A stretch of DNA of 64,000 bases from Pseudobdellovibrionaceae bacterium (GCA_019637955.1 JAHBUS010000008.1:62001-126000); one strand, 5' to 3'. Numbered from the stretch's first letter, positions 26,223 to 35,033 are shown. The notes: generated from the sequence alone by a model not told the origin. A program made the numbers and translations.

Positions 26223-27302
26223 GGGCGCCTGAAGGTTCTTGCCTTCACGGGTCTTCTTCAAATCGCGCCAGCTCTTGCCTTCACGATTTTTCGCGTCCAA
26301 CTGAAAGCGGTTCACCGCTGCCTGGTGGTCTTTGTATTCTTTCGAAAAAATATGCGTTCCGTCGTTCTGACTCACAAAGAACAGGAACTCGGAGGCCTGC
26401 GGGTTCAAAGCCGCGCGCAGCGCCTCGGCGCCCGGGTTGGCGATCGGCCCCGGCGGAAGTCCTTTGCGAAAGTACGTGTTGTAGTCGTCTTCCATGCGCA
26501 AATCCGCACGGGTGATGCTGATCTCAATCATCGTCCCGGCTTTGCGGGCCTTGGCGTAGAGAACGGTGGGATCCGTTTGCAGCAACATGCCTTTGCGAAG
26601 ACGGTTGTGAAAAACGCTCGAAATCAAAGGCCGCTCCTCGGGAGCACCCGTCTCTTTTTCGATGATGCTCGCGAGCGTCACCACTTGATGTCGAGTCCAA
26701 CCGAGCGACTGCGCTTGCGCATCCAGAGGACGGTACGCATCGTGAAATTTGGCCACCATCGCCTGAATCAGATCGCGAACTGTTGAGTATTTGGTGATTT
26801 GGTACGTCTCGGGAAACAGGTAACCTTCGAGCGATCCAGCCTTCACGCCCAGGACCGACTCGGCAAACTTGGGATCGCGGGCCAGCTTGAGAAACTCGCC
26901 TTTCGCGCCAAGCCCGGCACGCTCCACCAAATCTGCGATCTCAAAGATATTCAGTCCTTCGGAAACGGTGAAATTGCGCCCCACCGATTTTCCGGACAGC
27001 AAAACGCTCAAGACTTCGGCGGGAGTCATATTCAACCGGAACAAATACTCGCCAGCCTTCATCTTGTTCGCTTCGCCGCGAATGCGCGCGAAAATCGAGA
27101 ACAAAGCGGCATTGCGAATCACTTCGCGCTCTTCGAGATCTTTGGCGACCGCCGAGAACGTGCGTCCCGGAACGACTTCGTAAACCACGTCAAGATCGCG
27201 CTTGGAGGCGGGACTTTGCACGAAGCTGGTCCACAGCCAGGCGGCCGCGCCGGTGACCGTAACGAAAATCAAAACGATCCCGTAAAGAACGACTTTCTTC
27301 AT
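26202..27302 (-). CDS. mltG: MltG-like endolytic murein transglycosylase
   Basis: Cleaves nascent glycan strands at the inner membrane and is thought to terminate peptidoglycan elongation. One N-terminal membrane helix is present (residues about 5-25). A LysM-like region follows (VVPGRTFSAVAKDLEEREVI), then the YceG domain with LEGYLFPETYQI, the catalytic-Glu motif LASIIEKETGAPEERPLISSVFHNRL, LQTDPTV, and PPGPIANPG. 366 residues is normal. It is the last gene of the ast-like operon, overlapping astD by 4 bases, which is an unusual neighbour for a cell-wall enzyme. Confidence 0.95.
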   Translation of the reverse strand: MKKVVLYGIVLIFVTVTGAAAWLWTSFVQSPASKRDLDVVYEVVPGRTFSAVAKDLEEREVIRNAALFSIFARIRGEANKMKAGEYLFRLNMTPAEVLSVLLSGKSVGRNFTVSEGLNIFEIADLVERAGLGAKGEFLKLARDPKFAESVLGVKAGSLEGYLFPETYQITKYSTVRDLIQAMVAKFHDAYRPLDAQAQSLGWTRHQVVTLASIIEKETGAPEERPLISSVFHNRLRKGMLLQTDPTVLYAKARKAGTMIEISITRADLRMEDDYNTYFRKGLPPGPIANPGAEALRAALNPQASEFLFFVSQNDGTHIFSKEYKDHQAAVNRFQLDAKNREGKSWRDLKKTREGKNLQAPSAPAGR

Positions 27303-28786
27303 AAGTTCATGCCCGGCAAGGTTTTGGTGGGGTCAAAGGGCGTGGGATCTTCGAGGCTCGCCACCGGAACCGCGCAGTACTGGATCGCGAAGTGCGCCGA
27401 AGGACGGTCGTTGCCGGATTTTCCCATGCCCCCGAACGGAAGACGCGAACTCGCGCCGTTGGTCGTTCGGTTCCAATTCAGCAGACCCACTTTGCATTCC
27501 AGCAAAGCCTTTTCATACAGGGCGCGGTTCTGCGTGAACAGGGCCGCGACCAAACCGAAACCGGTCGAATTGACCATCTCGAGCATCTGATCGGCGTCAC
27601 TCACGCGGTAAACGGCGACGTTGGGGCCAAAAATTTCGGATTTTTGGTACATCGAGTTCGGATCAAATTTTTGCACGAGGTTGATGCTGGGCGTGACGTA
27701 GTGGCCTTTGTACTTGAGTCCCTCGAGAACTTTTCCGCGCATCATGTTGTCGCAGTTCTCACGCTTGGCGATCTCTTGAAAGCGCAGATACTTCTCGACC
27801 GCTTGCTCATTGATCAAAGGGCCCATGAACGGATTTTCGGACCAGTGACCGATCGAAAGTTTTTTGGCGGCTTGGTAGAATTTTTCGGTGAACTCGTCGG
27901 CGATTTTCTCGTGAACGAAAATGCGCGAGGTGCAGGCACAGCGTTGTCCCGTGCTCATGAACGCGCCCACGAGCGTCTCGTAAACGGCTTTGTCCATGTT
28001 GGCGTCTTCCCAGATCATGGTGGCGTTTTTTCCGCCCATCTCGAGCGCCAGAATTTTCCAGTAGTGGGTCATGGTTTCTTGCTTGATGCGAAGACCGACT
28101 TCGTAGGAGCCGGTGAACAAAATGCCGTCCACGGTCTCGTGCGCCACCAGGCGGCGGCCCGATTCGCCATCACCTTGAACCATATTGAAGACGCCCGCCG
28201 GAAAGCCTGCTTTTTCAAAGCAGGACGCGTAGATTTCGCCGGTGTAAGGCGTTTGCTCTGAAGGTTTAAAGACCACGGTGTTTCCCGAGAGGAGCGACGG
28301 CACGATGTGGCCGTTCGGCAAATGCGCGGGGAAGTTAAATGGTCCCACCACGGCCATCACGCCACGGGGCTTGAAGCGGATCACGCCCTCAACGCCCGGA
28401 AGCGCATTGGGGAGATGCTCCTCGGCGATCAACTTCGAAGAGAAATTCACGGTGATGTCGATTTTATTGGCGAGATTGCCCGCTTCTTGGATCGATTCCC
28501 ACAAAGGCTTGCCCGTGTCGCGCGCGATGGCCTTTCCCATCTCTTCTTTGTGCGCTTCAAATTGTTCGCGCAGCTTCATCAGGTAGGACTTGCGCTCGTC
28601 CATCGACAGGCGCGCCCAAGGCAAAAAGGCTTTCCGGGCCGCTTCGCAGGCTTCGTCGATGTGCACGCGCGCGAACGGAGCCGTCATGATCACGTCGTTC
28701 AGATCCGCGGGACTGATGTCTTTGATATGACCATCGGGCTTGGTCACCGCGACGAATTTTCCGTTGATGAAATCACCTCGGCTCAT
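27299..28786 (-). CDS. astD: N-succinylglutamate 5-semialdehyde dehydrogenase (AstD)
   Basis: An NAD-dependent aldehyde dehydrogenase that oxidises N-succinylglutamate semialdehyde to succinylglutamate in the arginine succinyltransferase (AST) pathway. Family signatures: GPFNFPAHLPNGHIVPSLLSGN, LEMGGKNATMI (catalytic Glu) and STGQRCACTSR (catalytic Cys). The C-terminal LPFGGMGKSGNDRPSAH is typical of AstD. 495 residues is normal. It overlaps astA upstream and mltG downstream by 4 bases each. Confidence 0.92.
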   Translation of the reverse strand: MSRGDFINGKFVAVTKPDGHIKDISPADLNDVIMTAPFARVHIDEACEAARKAFLPWARLSMDERKSYLMKLREQFEAHKEEMGKAIARDTGKPLWESIQEAGNLANKIDITVNFSSKLIAEEHLPNALPGVEGVIRFKPRGVMAVVGPFNFPAHLPNGHIVPSLLSGNTVVFKPSEQTPYTGEIYASCFEKAGFPAGVFNMVQGDGESGRRLVAHETVDGILFTGSYEVGLRIKQETMTHYWKILALEMGGKNATMIWEDANMDKAVYETLVGAFMSTGQRCACTSRIFVHEKIADEFTEKFYQAAKKLSIGHWSENPFMGPLINEQAVEKYLRFQEIAKRENCDNMMRGKVLEGLKYKGHYVTPSINLVQKFDPNSMYQKSEIFGPNVAVYRVSDADQMLEMVNSTGFGLVAALFTQNRALYEKALLECKVGLLNWNRTTNGASSRLPFGGMGKSGNDRPSAHFAIQYCAVPVASLEDPTPFDPTKTLPGMNL

Positions 28787-29826
28787 GTTTGCTCCTTACC
28801 AGTTTTTTTATAGAAAAAAGGCGCCAGAAAAACGTTTTGATCCAACTCCACACCCAGCAGCTGACGGTTTTTTGCCGGAATCGCGATCTCGTCGCCGCGA
28901 CGGTCGTAGCTGGCCAAGACGCAGCGGAACTCCCCGTCGATCATCGCGCTCACGAGACCCTGTTCTTTAAAAGTCGCATCGCCGAACTCGGCGACGCGCA
29001 TAAAGCGCCCTTGCTGAATCGGACCGATCTCGGTCGTCTTGCAACCGAAGTGCGGCCCGCCGTCGAAGGGATCCACCTCTTCGAGGTACTCAAAACCGAT
29101 ACTTTCCAGCAAGTGCTGCGCCGGCTTGGTTTGCTCACCGACGCGGCCCAAAACGGTGCGCGCCTTCGCGTCCAAAAGACAAAGATAAATGTCCTCTTCC
29201 GGAAACAGAGACCGGATGAACTCTTTGTGCGACTGACTCAAAAGATCGGCCTCTTGATACGGAAGACCGGTAAAGCGGCGGCCCAACGCCTCCCAGAATT
29301 CGGAGCGGCCTTCGTCGGTCAGCGGGGGCGTGAGTTCGCAGAGGATCCGGTCTTCGAAGCGATCAGGATGCATGGCCACGTACAAAAACCGGCTGAGCGA
29401 GATTTGCTTTCCGAGCTTTTCGGGACGGCGTCGGTAGATTTTATCGACGAGCAAGCCGCCGATTTCGGTCGGACCGTCGACATCGAGCTGAAAGCGCAAA
29501 ACTTGGTGGATAAATCCGATGCCCAAGTCCTCACTGAAATGGTTGCGCTTCAAAATTTTGAAAAAGCTATGGGGAACTTCCTCATTTCCATGTTTCGCCA
29601 TGATCAGCGAACTGCCGACCACCAGTTTTTCTTCGACGTCTTCGAGAACGAAGAGGTACTCGGCATCGTGTTTGGGAAGCTCATTGGCGAACGAACGGAC
29701 GCTGCGCTCGATCTTGTCGGCCAGAACTTTTTTATCGGCGGGAAGATTGAGCAGTCCGAACTGGCGGGCCAGATCGTGCAATTGATTCAAATCATCATGA
29801 CGGACGTTACGAACCACGAAACTCAT
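28783..29826 (-). CDS. astA: Arginine N-succinyltransferase (AstA family)
   Basis: Transfers succinyl from succinyl-CoA to the alpha-amino group of arginine (or ornithine in AruG-type homologues), the first step of the AST pathway. AstA signatures are clear: the N-terminal VRNVRHDDLNQLHDLA GNAT-like start, GLPYQEADLLS, VGEQTKPAQHLLESIGF and VDPFDGGPHFGCKT. 347 residues is normal. It is coupled to the M20 hydrolase gene upstream and to astD downstream by ATGA overlaps. Confidence 0.93.
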   Translation of the reverse strand: MSFVVRNVRHDDLNQLHDLARQFGLLNLPADKKVLADKIERSVRSFANELPKHDAEYLFVLEDVEEKLVVGSSLIMAKHGNEEVPHSFFKILKRNHFSEDLGIGFIHQVLRFQLDVDGPTEIGGLLVDKIYRRRPEKLGKQISLSRFLYVAMHPDRFEDRILCELTPPLTDEGRSEFWEALGRRFTGLPYQEADLLSQSHKEFIRSLFPEEDIYLCLLDAKARTVLGRVGEQTKPAQHLLESIGFEYLEEVDPFDGGPHFGCKTTEIGPIQQGRFMRVAEFGDATFKEQGLVSAMIDGEFRCVLASYDRRGDEIAIPAKNRQLLGVELDQNVFLAPFFYKKTGKEQT

Positions 29827-31166
29827 ACGGAAAACCTCTTGATCATTCGAGAATAAAATTCGATCGCCTTGCGCAAATCTTCCACCGCCACGCTCTCGTT
29901 CGGGGTGTGAATGTTTCCTTCACGCTCCCCGGGTCCGAACGACAAGCACTGGATGCCCACGCGCGAGAAGAGACTCGCTTCGTTCGTCGAGGACTGCGTT
30001 CCGAGGGACGAGGCAAGCCCCATGGCTCCCAGCTCGTCCTGGGCGACGCGCACAAAAACGGAACCCTCGTCGGTTTGGTAAGGCTTTTTGTAATCGTGAA
30101 CGCGAAAGACGCCGTTCACGGATTCGCAGACTTTTTTAAGCTTCTCCATCCAGGACTCGTAAGTCTCGGTCGAGATGTTGGGCGGCATCCGGCAGTTGCC
30201 GGTGAGCACCACTTGATCTTCGCTGGTGCGCACGAGTCCCAAGTTGAGCGTGGCCTCGGGCGGGTTGAAGCGCGGATCGGCGTACTGCTTGAACACCGCT
30301 TCCAGCTCGAGAACCGCGCGGTAAATCACGCCCAACTTCTTGGCCATCGGGAGACGAAAGCCCGACACGGGATCGACCTCCAAAAAGGCTTGCGCCGCGA
30401 CCGTATTGGGATTCACGCCGCCATCGATTTCCATGACGACGAGGTCTTCGGGAAGTTGAAGCAGATACTCGAACATTTTTTTGATCGCGTTTTCGCCCTC
30501 GTGCGGAACCGACGAGTGCGCGGACTTGCCGTGGAACAAACGGCTTTGCGTTGAGGTGTTCTCATGCAAGTTGTGCTCGATGCGAAATTTCTTTTCGTCG
30601 TCCTCGAAATCAAGAACGATCTCGACCGAGGCGAACCCCTTACCCGCGGTGAAAATTTGCAGGTTCGTCGGCTCTCCGATCAACGCGAGCTTGGTCGAGA
30701 CTTTATTTTTACGAATCAACTTCAAGGCGCCGGTCATCCCGGATTCTTCGCCGAAAGTGCCGACCAAAACGGGAGGCATTTGCAGCGTCGTTTCTTTGAA
30801 CGCCGCCATTGCCATCATTTTGCACAAGAAATCGAGCTTGGTGTCGGCCGCGCCAAGACCGTAGATACGATTCTCAATGATATGGGCGTCGAACGGATTG
30901 GCGTCCGTTTTTGTCCAGAGACCGAAAGGTCCCGGGTCCGGCGTGTCGAGATGGGTTTGCAACAAAAACTCGAGATCGGCGCGGCGAGCGTGCGGACGCA
31001 CCAAAAGATTGGCCTGCTCAAGCCCGCCCGTGATTTCCTCTTGGAACTCGACGTGCAAACCGAGCGAACGGCAGAGTTCGGCCGCGCACTCGGCCATTCG
31101 ACGGTTGCCCTGGCCTGGAGTGCTGTCGATTGCGATCAGCTTTCGAGCAGACTCAATCAGGTCCAT
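29823..31166 (-). CDS. M20-family zinc amidohydrolase (candidate desuccinylase)
   Basis: An M20/M28-type di-zinc hydrolase related to ArgE, DapE and carboxypeptidase G. The ligand set is visible in order: THLDTPD (His, Asp), GLGAADTKLD (bridging Asp), GTFGEESGMTGA (catalytic Glu plus ligand Glu), GEPTNLQ, HGKSAHSSVPHEGENAI (dimerisation domain) and NIHTPNESV (final His). In this operon it sits between AstA and a class III aminotransferase. AstE and AstB homologues are not in the window, so it may remove the succinyl group. That is inference. Start is the ATG at 31166 with GGAG upstream, overlapping the previous TGA by one base. An in-frame TTG one codon earlier is less likely. Confidence 0.88.
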   Translation of the reverse strand: MDLIESARKLIAIDSTPGQGNRRMAECAAELCRSLGLHVEFQEEITGGLEQANLLVRPHARRADLEFLLQTHLDTPDPGPFGLWTKTDANPFDAHIIENRIYGLGAADTKLDFLCKMMAMAAFKETTLQMPPVLVGTFGEESGMTGALKLIRKNKVSTKLALIGEPTNLQIFTAGKGFASVEIVLDFEDDEKKFRIEHNLHENTSTQSRLFHGKSAHSSVPHEGENAIKKMFEYLLQLPEDLVVMEIDGGVNPNTVAAQAFLEVDPVSGFRLPMAKKLGVIYRAVLELEAVFKQYADPRFNPPEATLNLGLVRTSEDQVVLTGNCRMPPNISTETYESWMEKLKKVCESVNGVFRVHDYKKPYQTDEGSVFVRVAQDELGAMGLASSLGTQSSTNEASLFSRVGIQCLSFGPGEREGNIHTPNESVAVEDLRKAIEFYSRMIKRFSV

Positions 31167-32545
31167 CAAACTCCTTCAATGATCGCTTGTTCGATAATCT
31201 TCACCGCGATCTTGATGTCCTCGTCACGAATGACGGCCGGAACCAAGAAGCGCAAACGAACGGGATCTTTACCGCAGCTGAACGCGATCAAACCTTTGGC
31301 AAAGAGGCTTTTCAAAAGTTTATCGACAGTTTCTTTTTTTCCATCCAAGGGCGTGAACGCGAGCATGAGACCCATCCCGCCGGCATCTTGAACTTTGCCT
31401 TTGCAGGTCGTCTCGTTGAGCGTGTTGAGGGCCGACACGAATTTGCGGTGGATATCCATGATGCGGCCTTGCGACCCCAGGTACCCGCCTTCGGTCAGCA
31501 TGTTCATGATCTCGATCCCCGCCGACAGCGCCGGTGAAGTTCCCGAGAAAGTGCCGGCAATCAAACCAGGAGCGGGGTTCATTTCTTCAGTGTAAAGAGT
31601 TGCGCCGACTTGCGCGGTTTTCGCGATCGTGCAGAGATCGATGTACTGGCCCAGATCCAAAGTCTCGAACGCGAACATCTCGCCCGTGCGGGTGAACGTT
31701 TGAACCTCATCGGCCCAAACGGGAATGTTTTTCGATTTGCAGAAATCCACGAGCGGCAAGAAGAACTCGCGCGGAGCGGGCATGTAGCCGCCCTCTCCCA
31801 ACATCGGTTCGAACACGAACGTGCTGATATTGCCTTCGTGTTTGGCGACGTGCTCTTTCATGATCGTCAGAGTTTTCTCGATGCTGCGGGGATCGTTCTT
31901 ATCGTACCAAGGCAGGCGCAGCATCTCGTTGTACTCCGGAAGTCCGACCTTGTAAGCCGGGTTGTCCGTGAGTTCGGCCATCATCGTCGAACGGCCCGCG
32001 AACGCGTTTTTAAAACAAAGGACCATGCGCGCGGGCGTGCGTTTTTGGCGCGTGATTTTGAGCGCGCTTTCGTTGGCCATTGTTCCGCATGTCGCGAGCC
32101 AGCCGTACTTCAGGCGGCTCTTGCGCGAAGCGACCGCGACGAGCTTATCTAAGAACATCGTGTATTCTTTGTTCGGCTGCAGGTTGCCTTGATTGACAAT
32201 GTCCGAGAGAGCGCCGCGAACCGTCGCCGCCATCACACGGGGGTTGGCATGTCCCATGAGGTGAATTCCGATCCCGTTGATGAGATCGAGTTTCACGCTG
32301 CCGTCTTCAAGCTCGACGTACACGCCAGAGCCCGAACCCGAACCCACATAAGGATAGTTCAAGGGACGGCCACGAACTTTGCCGGTCTGGTCGATGATCG
32401 CCTGACCATGCGTCTTCATTTCGGGGTTCGCCTCGCGAACGCCGGTGATTTGATTGTTGAGCTTGGCGACTTCGTTCACGAGATCGGTGACGAGTTTTTG
32501 GACAACGGGACTTTCCGCGATTTGCTGACCAATCAGTTGCGACAT
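31166..32545 (-). CDS. Class III PLP-dependent aminotransferase (ArgD/AstC type)
   Basis: A fold-type I aminotransferase. It shows WLATCGTMANESALKITRQ (cofactor phosphate site), FVFEPMLGEGGYMPAP, VWADEVQTFTRTG (PLP-binding Asp), and TIAKTAQVGATLY, where the Lys is the probable Schiff-base residue. The C-terminus VRLRFLVPAVIRDEDI is typical of the ornithine/GABA group. Operon context suggests succinylornithine (AstC-like) or acetylornithine activity. The start is taken at 32545 (MSQLIGQQ) with AAAGAGG upstream. The earlier ATG at 32593 lies inside the promoter spacer and is unlikely. It is the first gene of the five-gene operon. Confidence 0.9.
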   Translation of the reverse strand: MSQLIGQQIAESPVVQKLVTDLVNEVAKLNNQITGVREANPEMKTHGQAIIDQTGKVRGRPLNYPYVGSGSGSGVYVELEDGSVKLDLINGIGIHLMGHANPRVMAATVRGALSDIVNQGNLQPNKEYTMFLDKLVAVASRKSRLKYGWLATCGTMANESALKITRQKRTPARMVLCFKNAFAGRSTMMAELTDNPAYKVGLPEYNEMLRLPWYDKNDPRSIEKTLTIMKEHVAKHEGNISTFVFEPMLGEGGYMPAPREFFLPLVDFCKSKNIPVWADEVQTFTRTGEMFAFETLDLGQYIDLCTIAKTAQVGATLYTEEMNPAPGLIAGTFSGTSPALSAGIEIMNMLTEGGYLGSQGRIMDIHRKFVSALNTLNETTCKGKVQDAGGMGLMLAFTPLDGKKETVDKLLKSLFAKGLIAFSCGKDPVRLRFLVPAVIRDEDIKIAVKIIEQAIIEGV

Positions 32546-32580
32546 GGGACCTCTTTCGATGGCTGATGAGAGTACGGATG

Positions 32581-32609
32581 AGTCTATCGCCATGCGAAAG
32601 TAATGACAA
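32581..32609 (-). promoter_or_regulatory. Sigma70-like promoter of the ast-like/mltG operon
   Basis: On the minus strand: TTGTCA (32609-32604), 17-bp spacer, TAGACT (32586-32581). The expected start near 32574 gives a leader of about 30 bases with a Shine-Dalgarno before the ATG at 32545. The -35 box overlaps that of the divergent promoter by five bases. Confidence 0.65.
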
Positions 32610-32632
32610 GCTCAGCACCTTCCCCTTAGACT
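32603..32632 (+). promoter_or_regulatory. Divergent promoter of the TPR/SH3 gene, probably leaderless
   Basis: ATGACA at 32603-32608, 18-bp spacer, TAGACT at 32627-32632, then 9 bases to the ATG at 32642. The -35 is the same ATGACAA block that forms the minus-strand -35, so the two promoters share one element. Confidence 0.5.
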
Positions 32633-32641
32633 CACAAAGGC

Positions 32642-33457
32642 ATGATTCAAGCGCGTGTTCGCACCCTTTTTTTTCAAGGACTTTTGCTCTGTGTTTTTCT
32701 CGCATCGGGACCTCTTGCCGGCGCGCAAGAATCCACGGTTCCGCCTTTTCAGGCCGGGATTGAGTCCTACCAGAAGCAAGACTACAGCGCGGCACAAACC
32801 GCTTTCGAAGCCGCGCTGAAAGACCGCCCTTGGGAGGCCTCGGTTTTAACGAATCTGGCGCTTACGCACTACCGTTTGGGACAGCGCGGATGGGCTTTAG
32901 GCTATGCCCGCCGAGCCTTGCACTTTGAACCGGGCCACACCGAGGCGTCGCAACTCATTGCGGCTATCGCTCAAGAGGGCAAGTTGCGAGACCTGCCTCA
33001 CCGGATTGAAGTCTGGGAGCTGCTTCATCACAATGTTTTGACCGCGGCTTCGGCGCCCGCATTCGTCGCCCTTCTCTTGTTGATGACCGTTGCTGCGCTT
33101 TGGGCATGGCTGAGCTTTTTCGGCGCCCGCCGACGTGCGCTGGCTAGCGAGAACGCGCTTCCGGGGTTTCCGTTCTTGCCTGTTCTGTTTTCGATTCTTT
33201 TCGTGACGAGCGCGCTGCTCGCGCTGGCAAAATGGAAAGATGCCAGCGACCTTCGCGGCACCGTCGTCGTTGAGCGCGTGCAAGCCTTGACCGCACCCTC
33301 GGATCAAAGCCCTTCGCTCTTTGAATTGATCGAAGGCCTTGAAGTCGTTGTTCGCAAAACCGAAGGCGATTGGCTGCAAGTGACCTTTCCGGGAGCCATG
33401 ACCGGCTGGGTTCCGAAGTCCGCGCTGCTGCTCACGCAAGGGGATCTCTCGAAATGA
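32642..33457 (+). CDS. Membrane protein with TPR and SH3-like domains (BatE-like)
   Basis: 271 residues: signal peptide or first helix (residues 1-28), two to three TPR-like helices (AGIESYQKQDYSAAQTAFEAAL and LTHYRLGQRGWALGYARRALHFEPG), then two membrane helices (APAFVALLLLMTVAALWAWLSFF and FLPVLFSILFVTSALLALA), and a C-terminal bacterial SH3-like domain (GLEVVVRKTEGDWLQVTFPGAMTGWVP). The layout resembles BatE-type proteins. Exact function is unknown. It starts an operon with the cyclic-nucleotide-fold protein (ATGA overlap) and the AI-2E-family permease. Confidence 0.83.
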   Translation: MIQARVRTLFFQGLLLCVFLASGPLAGAQESTVPPFQAGIESYQKQDYSAAQTAFEAALKDRPWEASVLTNLALTHYRLGQRGWALGYARRALHFEPGHTEASQLIAAIAQEGKLRDLPHRIEVWELLHHNVLTAASAPAFVALLLLMTVAALWAWLSFFGARRRALASENALPGFPFLPVLFSILFVTSALLALAKWKDASDLRGTVVVERVQALTAPSDQSPSLFELIEGLEVVVRKTEGDWLQVTFPGAMTGWVPKSALLLTQGDLSK

Positions 33458-33978
33458 ACTTTCAGTGGGACAATCTTTTTCGCAGTTCGGCCCGTGAGCA
33501 AAAACTGATTTCGAAACTTCGCGAGAACATGTTGTTCAAAGATCTCTCGACTCGCGAGCTGCGTCTTGTGGAAAACATCGTGAATATTCGCACCTACCGA
33601 CCGGGTGAAGTCGTCTTTCGCCAAGGCGACGCGGGCGTCGGCATGTACATCATCTCCAAGGGCATGGTGAACATTTACACCGAGGCCGTCGACGCCGCGA
33701 CCACCGAAGTGAGCACGTCGCAAGTGACCTCTCTACGCGAGGGCGACTTCTTTGGCGATTTGGCCTTGGTCGACCCTGGGAACCGCCGCAGCGCCTCGGC
33801 CGTCGCGGGAGAAGAGACGACGCTGATCGGTTTTTTCAAACCGGATCTCATCGAAATCGCCGACCGCAACCCAACGGCCGGAGTTAAAATTTTGCTCCGT
33901 CTCGGCGAGGTTTTAGGCGTTCGTTTGCGTGAAACCACCCTGAAAATTTCGGAACTCAAAAAGGATCTTCCCGCATGA
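33454..33978 (+). CDS. Cyclic-nucleotide-binding-fold protein without a DNA-binding domain
   Basis: 174 residues with one cNMP-binding (CAP_ED) domain: TYRPGEVVFRQGDAGVGMYIISKGMV, REGDFFGDLALVDPGNRRSASAVAGEETTLIGF. The phosphate-binding cassette (FFGDLAL...RRSASA) is nearly canonical, so ligand binding is plausible. There is no helix-turn-helix after it, so this is not a CRP-type regulator but a possible sensor or scaffold. I took ATG 33454, overlapping the preceding TGA. It is coupled to the AI-2E permease by ATGA. Confidence 0.87.
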   Translation: MNFQWDNLFRSSAREQKLISKLRENMLFKDLSTRELRLVENIVNIRTYRPGEVVFRQGDAGVGMYIISKGMVNIYTEAVDAATTEVSTSQVTSLREGDFFGDLALVDPGNRRSASAVAGEETTLIGFFKPDLIEIADRNPTAGVKILLRLGEVLGVRLRETTLKISELKKDLPA

Positions 33979-35027
33979 CGCCGCTCTTGGCCGCGATCGA
34001 ACGTGAAAGGCGGGCCAAGCTTTTTTTCTTTGTCGGCGCCCTGATACTTTTGCTCGGCGTTCTGTCGCTGGTGCAGAACATGCTCGTCTCTTTTATCTTG
34101 GCCTTCGTGATGTATTACCTGATCGCGCCCGCCGTCGACTTTCTTGAACGTCGCGGCCTGCGGCGCCTGTGGGCCACGGTCATTCCTTTTTTATTGATCT
34201 TGATTTTAGCCACTTCACTGGGCGTTCTGTTCTTTCCGCTTTTTTTGAGCCAGCTGCAAACGTTGGTGAAGGCCGCACCTCAGTACATCGAATCCGCGGC
34301 GGCACTGATGGGCCGGATCGAAAGCCAGATCTCGCGCTACTCTGCGGTTGTTGCCGGTGATGACTTTCATTTGGGTTTGCAGCAGCGGCTGACCGATTGG
34401 GTGTCCACGAATGCCGAACATCTTCCCACGGTGATCTCGGGCTCGCTCACGGTCATTTTACTGGCGCCCTTTTTCGCTTTTTTCATGCTGCTTGATGGGC
34501 GCGATTTCATGCGCCGCTTGTTGGGGCTTGTTCCGAACAGCCTGTTCGAACTGATCTTGAATTTGAACCATCAGATCAGCTCGCAGATGGGCGGGTTTAT
34601 CCGCGCGCGCATGATCGAGAGCCTCGTGGTCGGTTTTATCGTTTGGGTCGGGCTGGTGATGATGGGGTTTCCGTACGCGCTCCTTCTGGCGGTGATCGCG
34701 GCCCTTTTAAATGTCATTCCCTACGTCGGCCCGGTGGTGGGCGCCGCGCCCGCGTTTTTGATTGCCCTTGTCAATGGTGCGACAAACACTGAGCTCTTGA
34801 TATTACTCACGATTTACGGAACTGCTCAGGCCATTGACGCGATGATTCTTGTGCCTTTTTTGGTGGCCAAAATTGTGGACCTGCACCCGGTGACGGTGGT
34901 CCTGGCCATCTTGATGGGAGCTCAGCTGGGCGGCGTGGTCGGTATGATCATCTGCATTCCCGTTTTTAGTGCCCTGAAAGTCACCACCATCGCGATTTAC
35001 CGGCATCTGACCCACTTTCGAAATTGA
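33975..35027 (+). CDS. AI-2E (PerM/YdiK) family transporter
   Basis: A 350-residue polytopic membrane protein of the AI-2 exporter-like family. It begins with helices near residues 15-65, has a large periplasmic segment (about 75-150) and the characteristic C-terminal part: PYALLLAVIAALLNVIPYVGPVVGAAPAFLIALV, GTAQAIDAMILVPFLVAKIVDLHPVTVVLAILMGAQLGGVVGMIICIPVFSALK. The YVGP and DLHP motifs are family hallmarks. Substrates differ within the family (AI-2, Na+/H+, others), so I give only the family. Last gene of the three-gene operon. Confidence 0.92.
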   Translation: MTPLLAAIERERRAKLFFFVGALILLLGVLSLVQNMLVSFILAFVMYYLIAPAVDFLERRGLRRLWATVIPFLLILILATSLGVLFFPLFLSQLQTLVKAAPQYIESAAALMGRIESQISRYSAVVAGDDFHLGLQQRLTDWVSTNAEHLPTVISGSLTVILLAPFFAFFMLLDGRDFMRRLLGLVPNSLFELILNLNHQISSQMGGFIRARMIESLVVGFIVWVGLVMMGFPYALLLAVIAALLNVIPYVGPVVGAAPAFLIALVNGATNTELLILLTIYGTAQAIDAMILVPFLVAKIVDLHPVTVVLAILMGAQLGGVVGMIICIPVFSALKVTTIAIYRHLTHFRN

Positions 35028-35033
35028 TCCTGT

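Noticed and set aside
32546-32593. Aminotransferase start at ATG 32593
   Set aside because: That ATG lies in the spacer of a good promoter. The ATG at 32545 has a Shine-Dalgarno.
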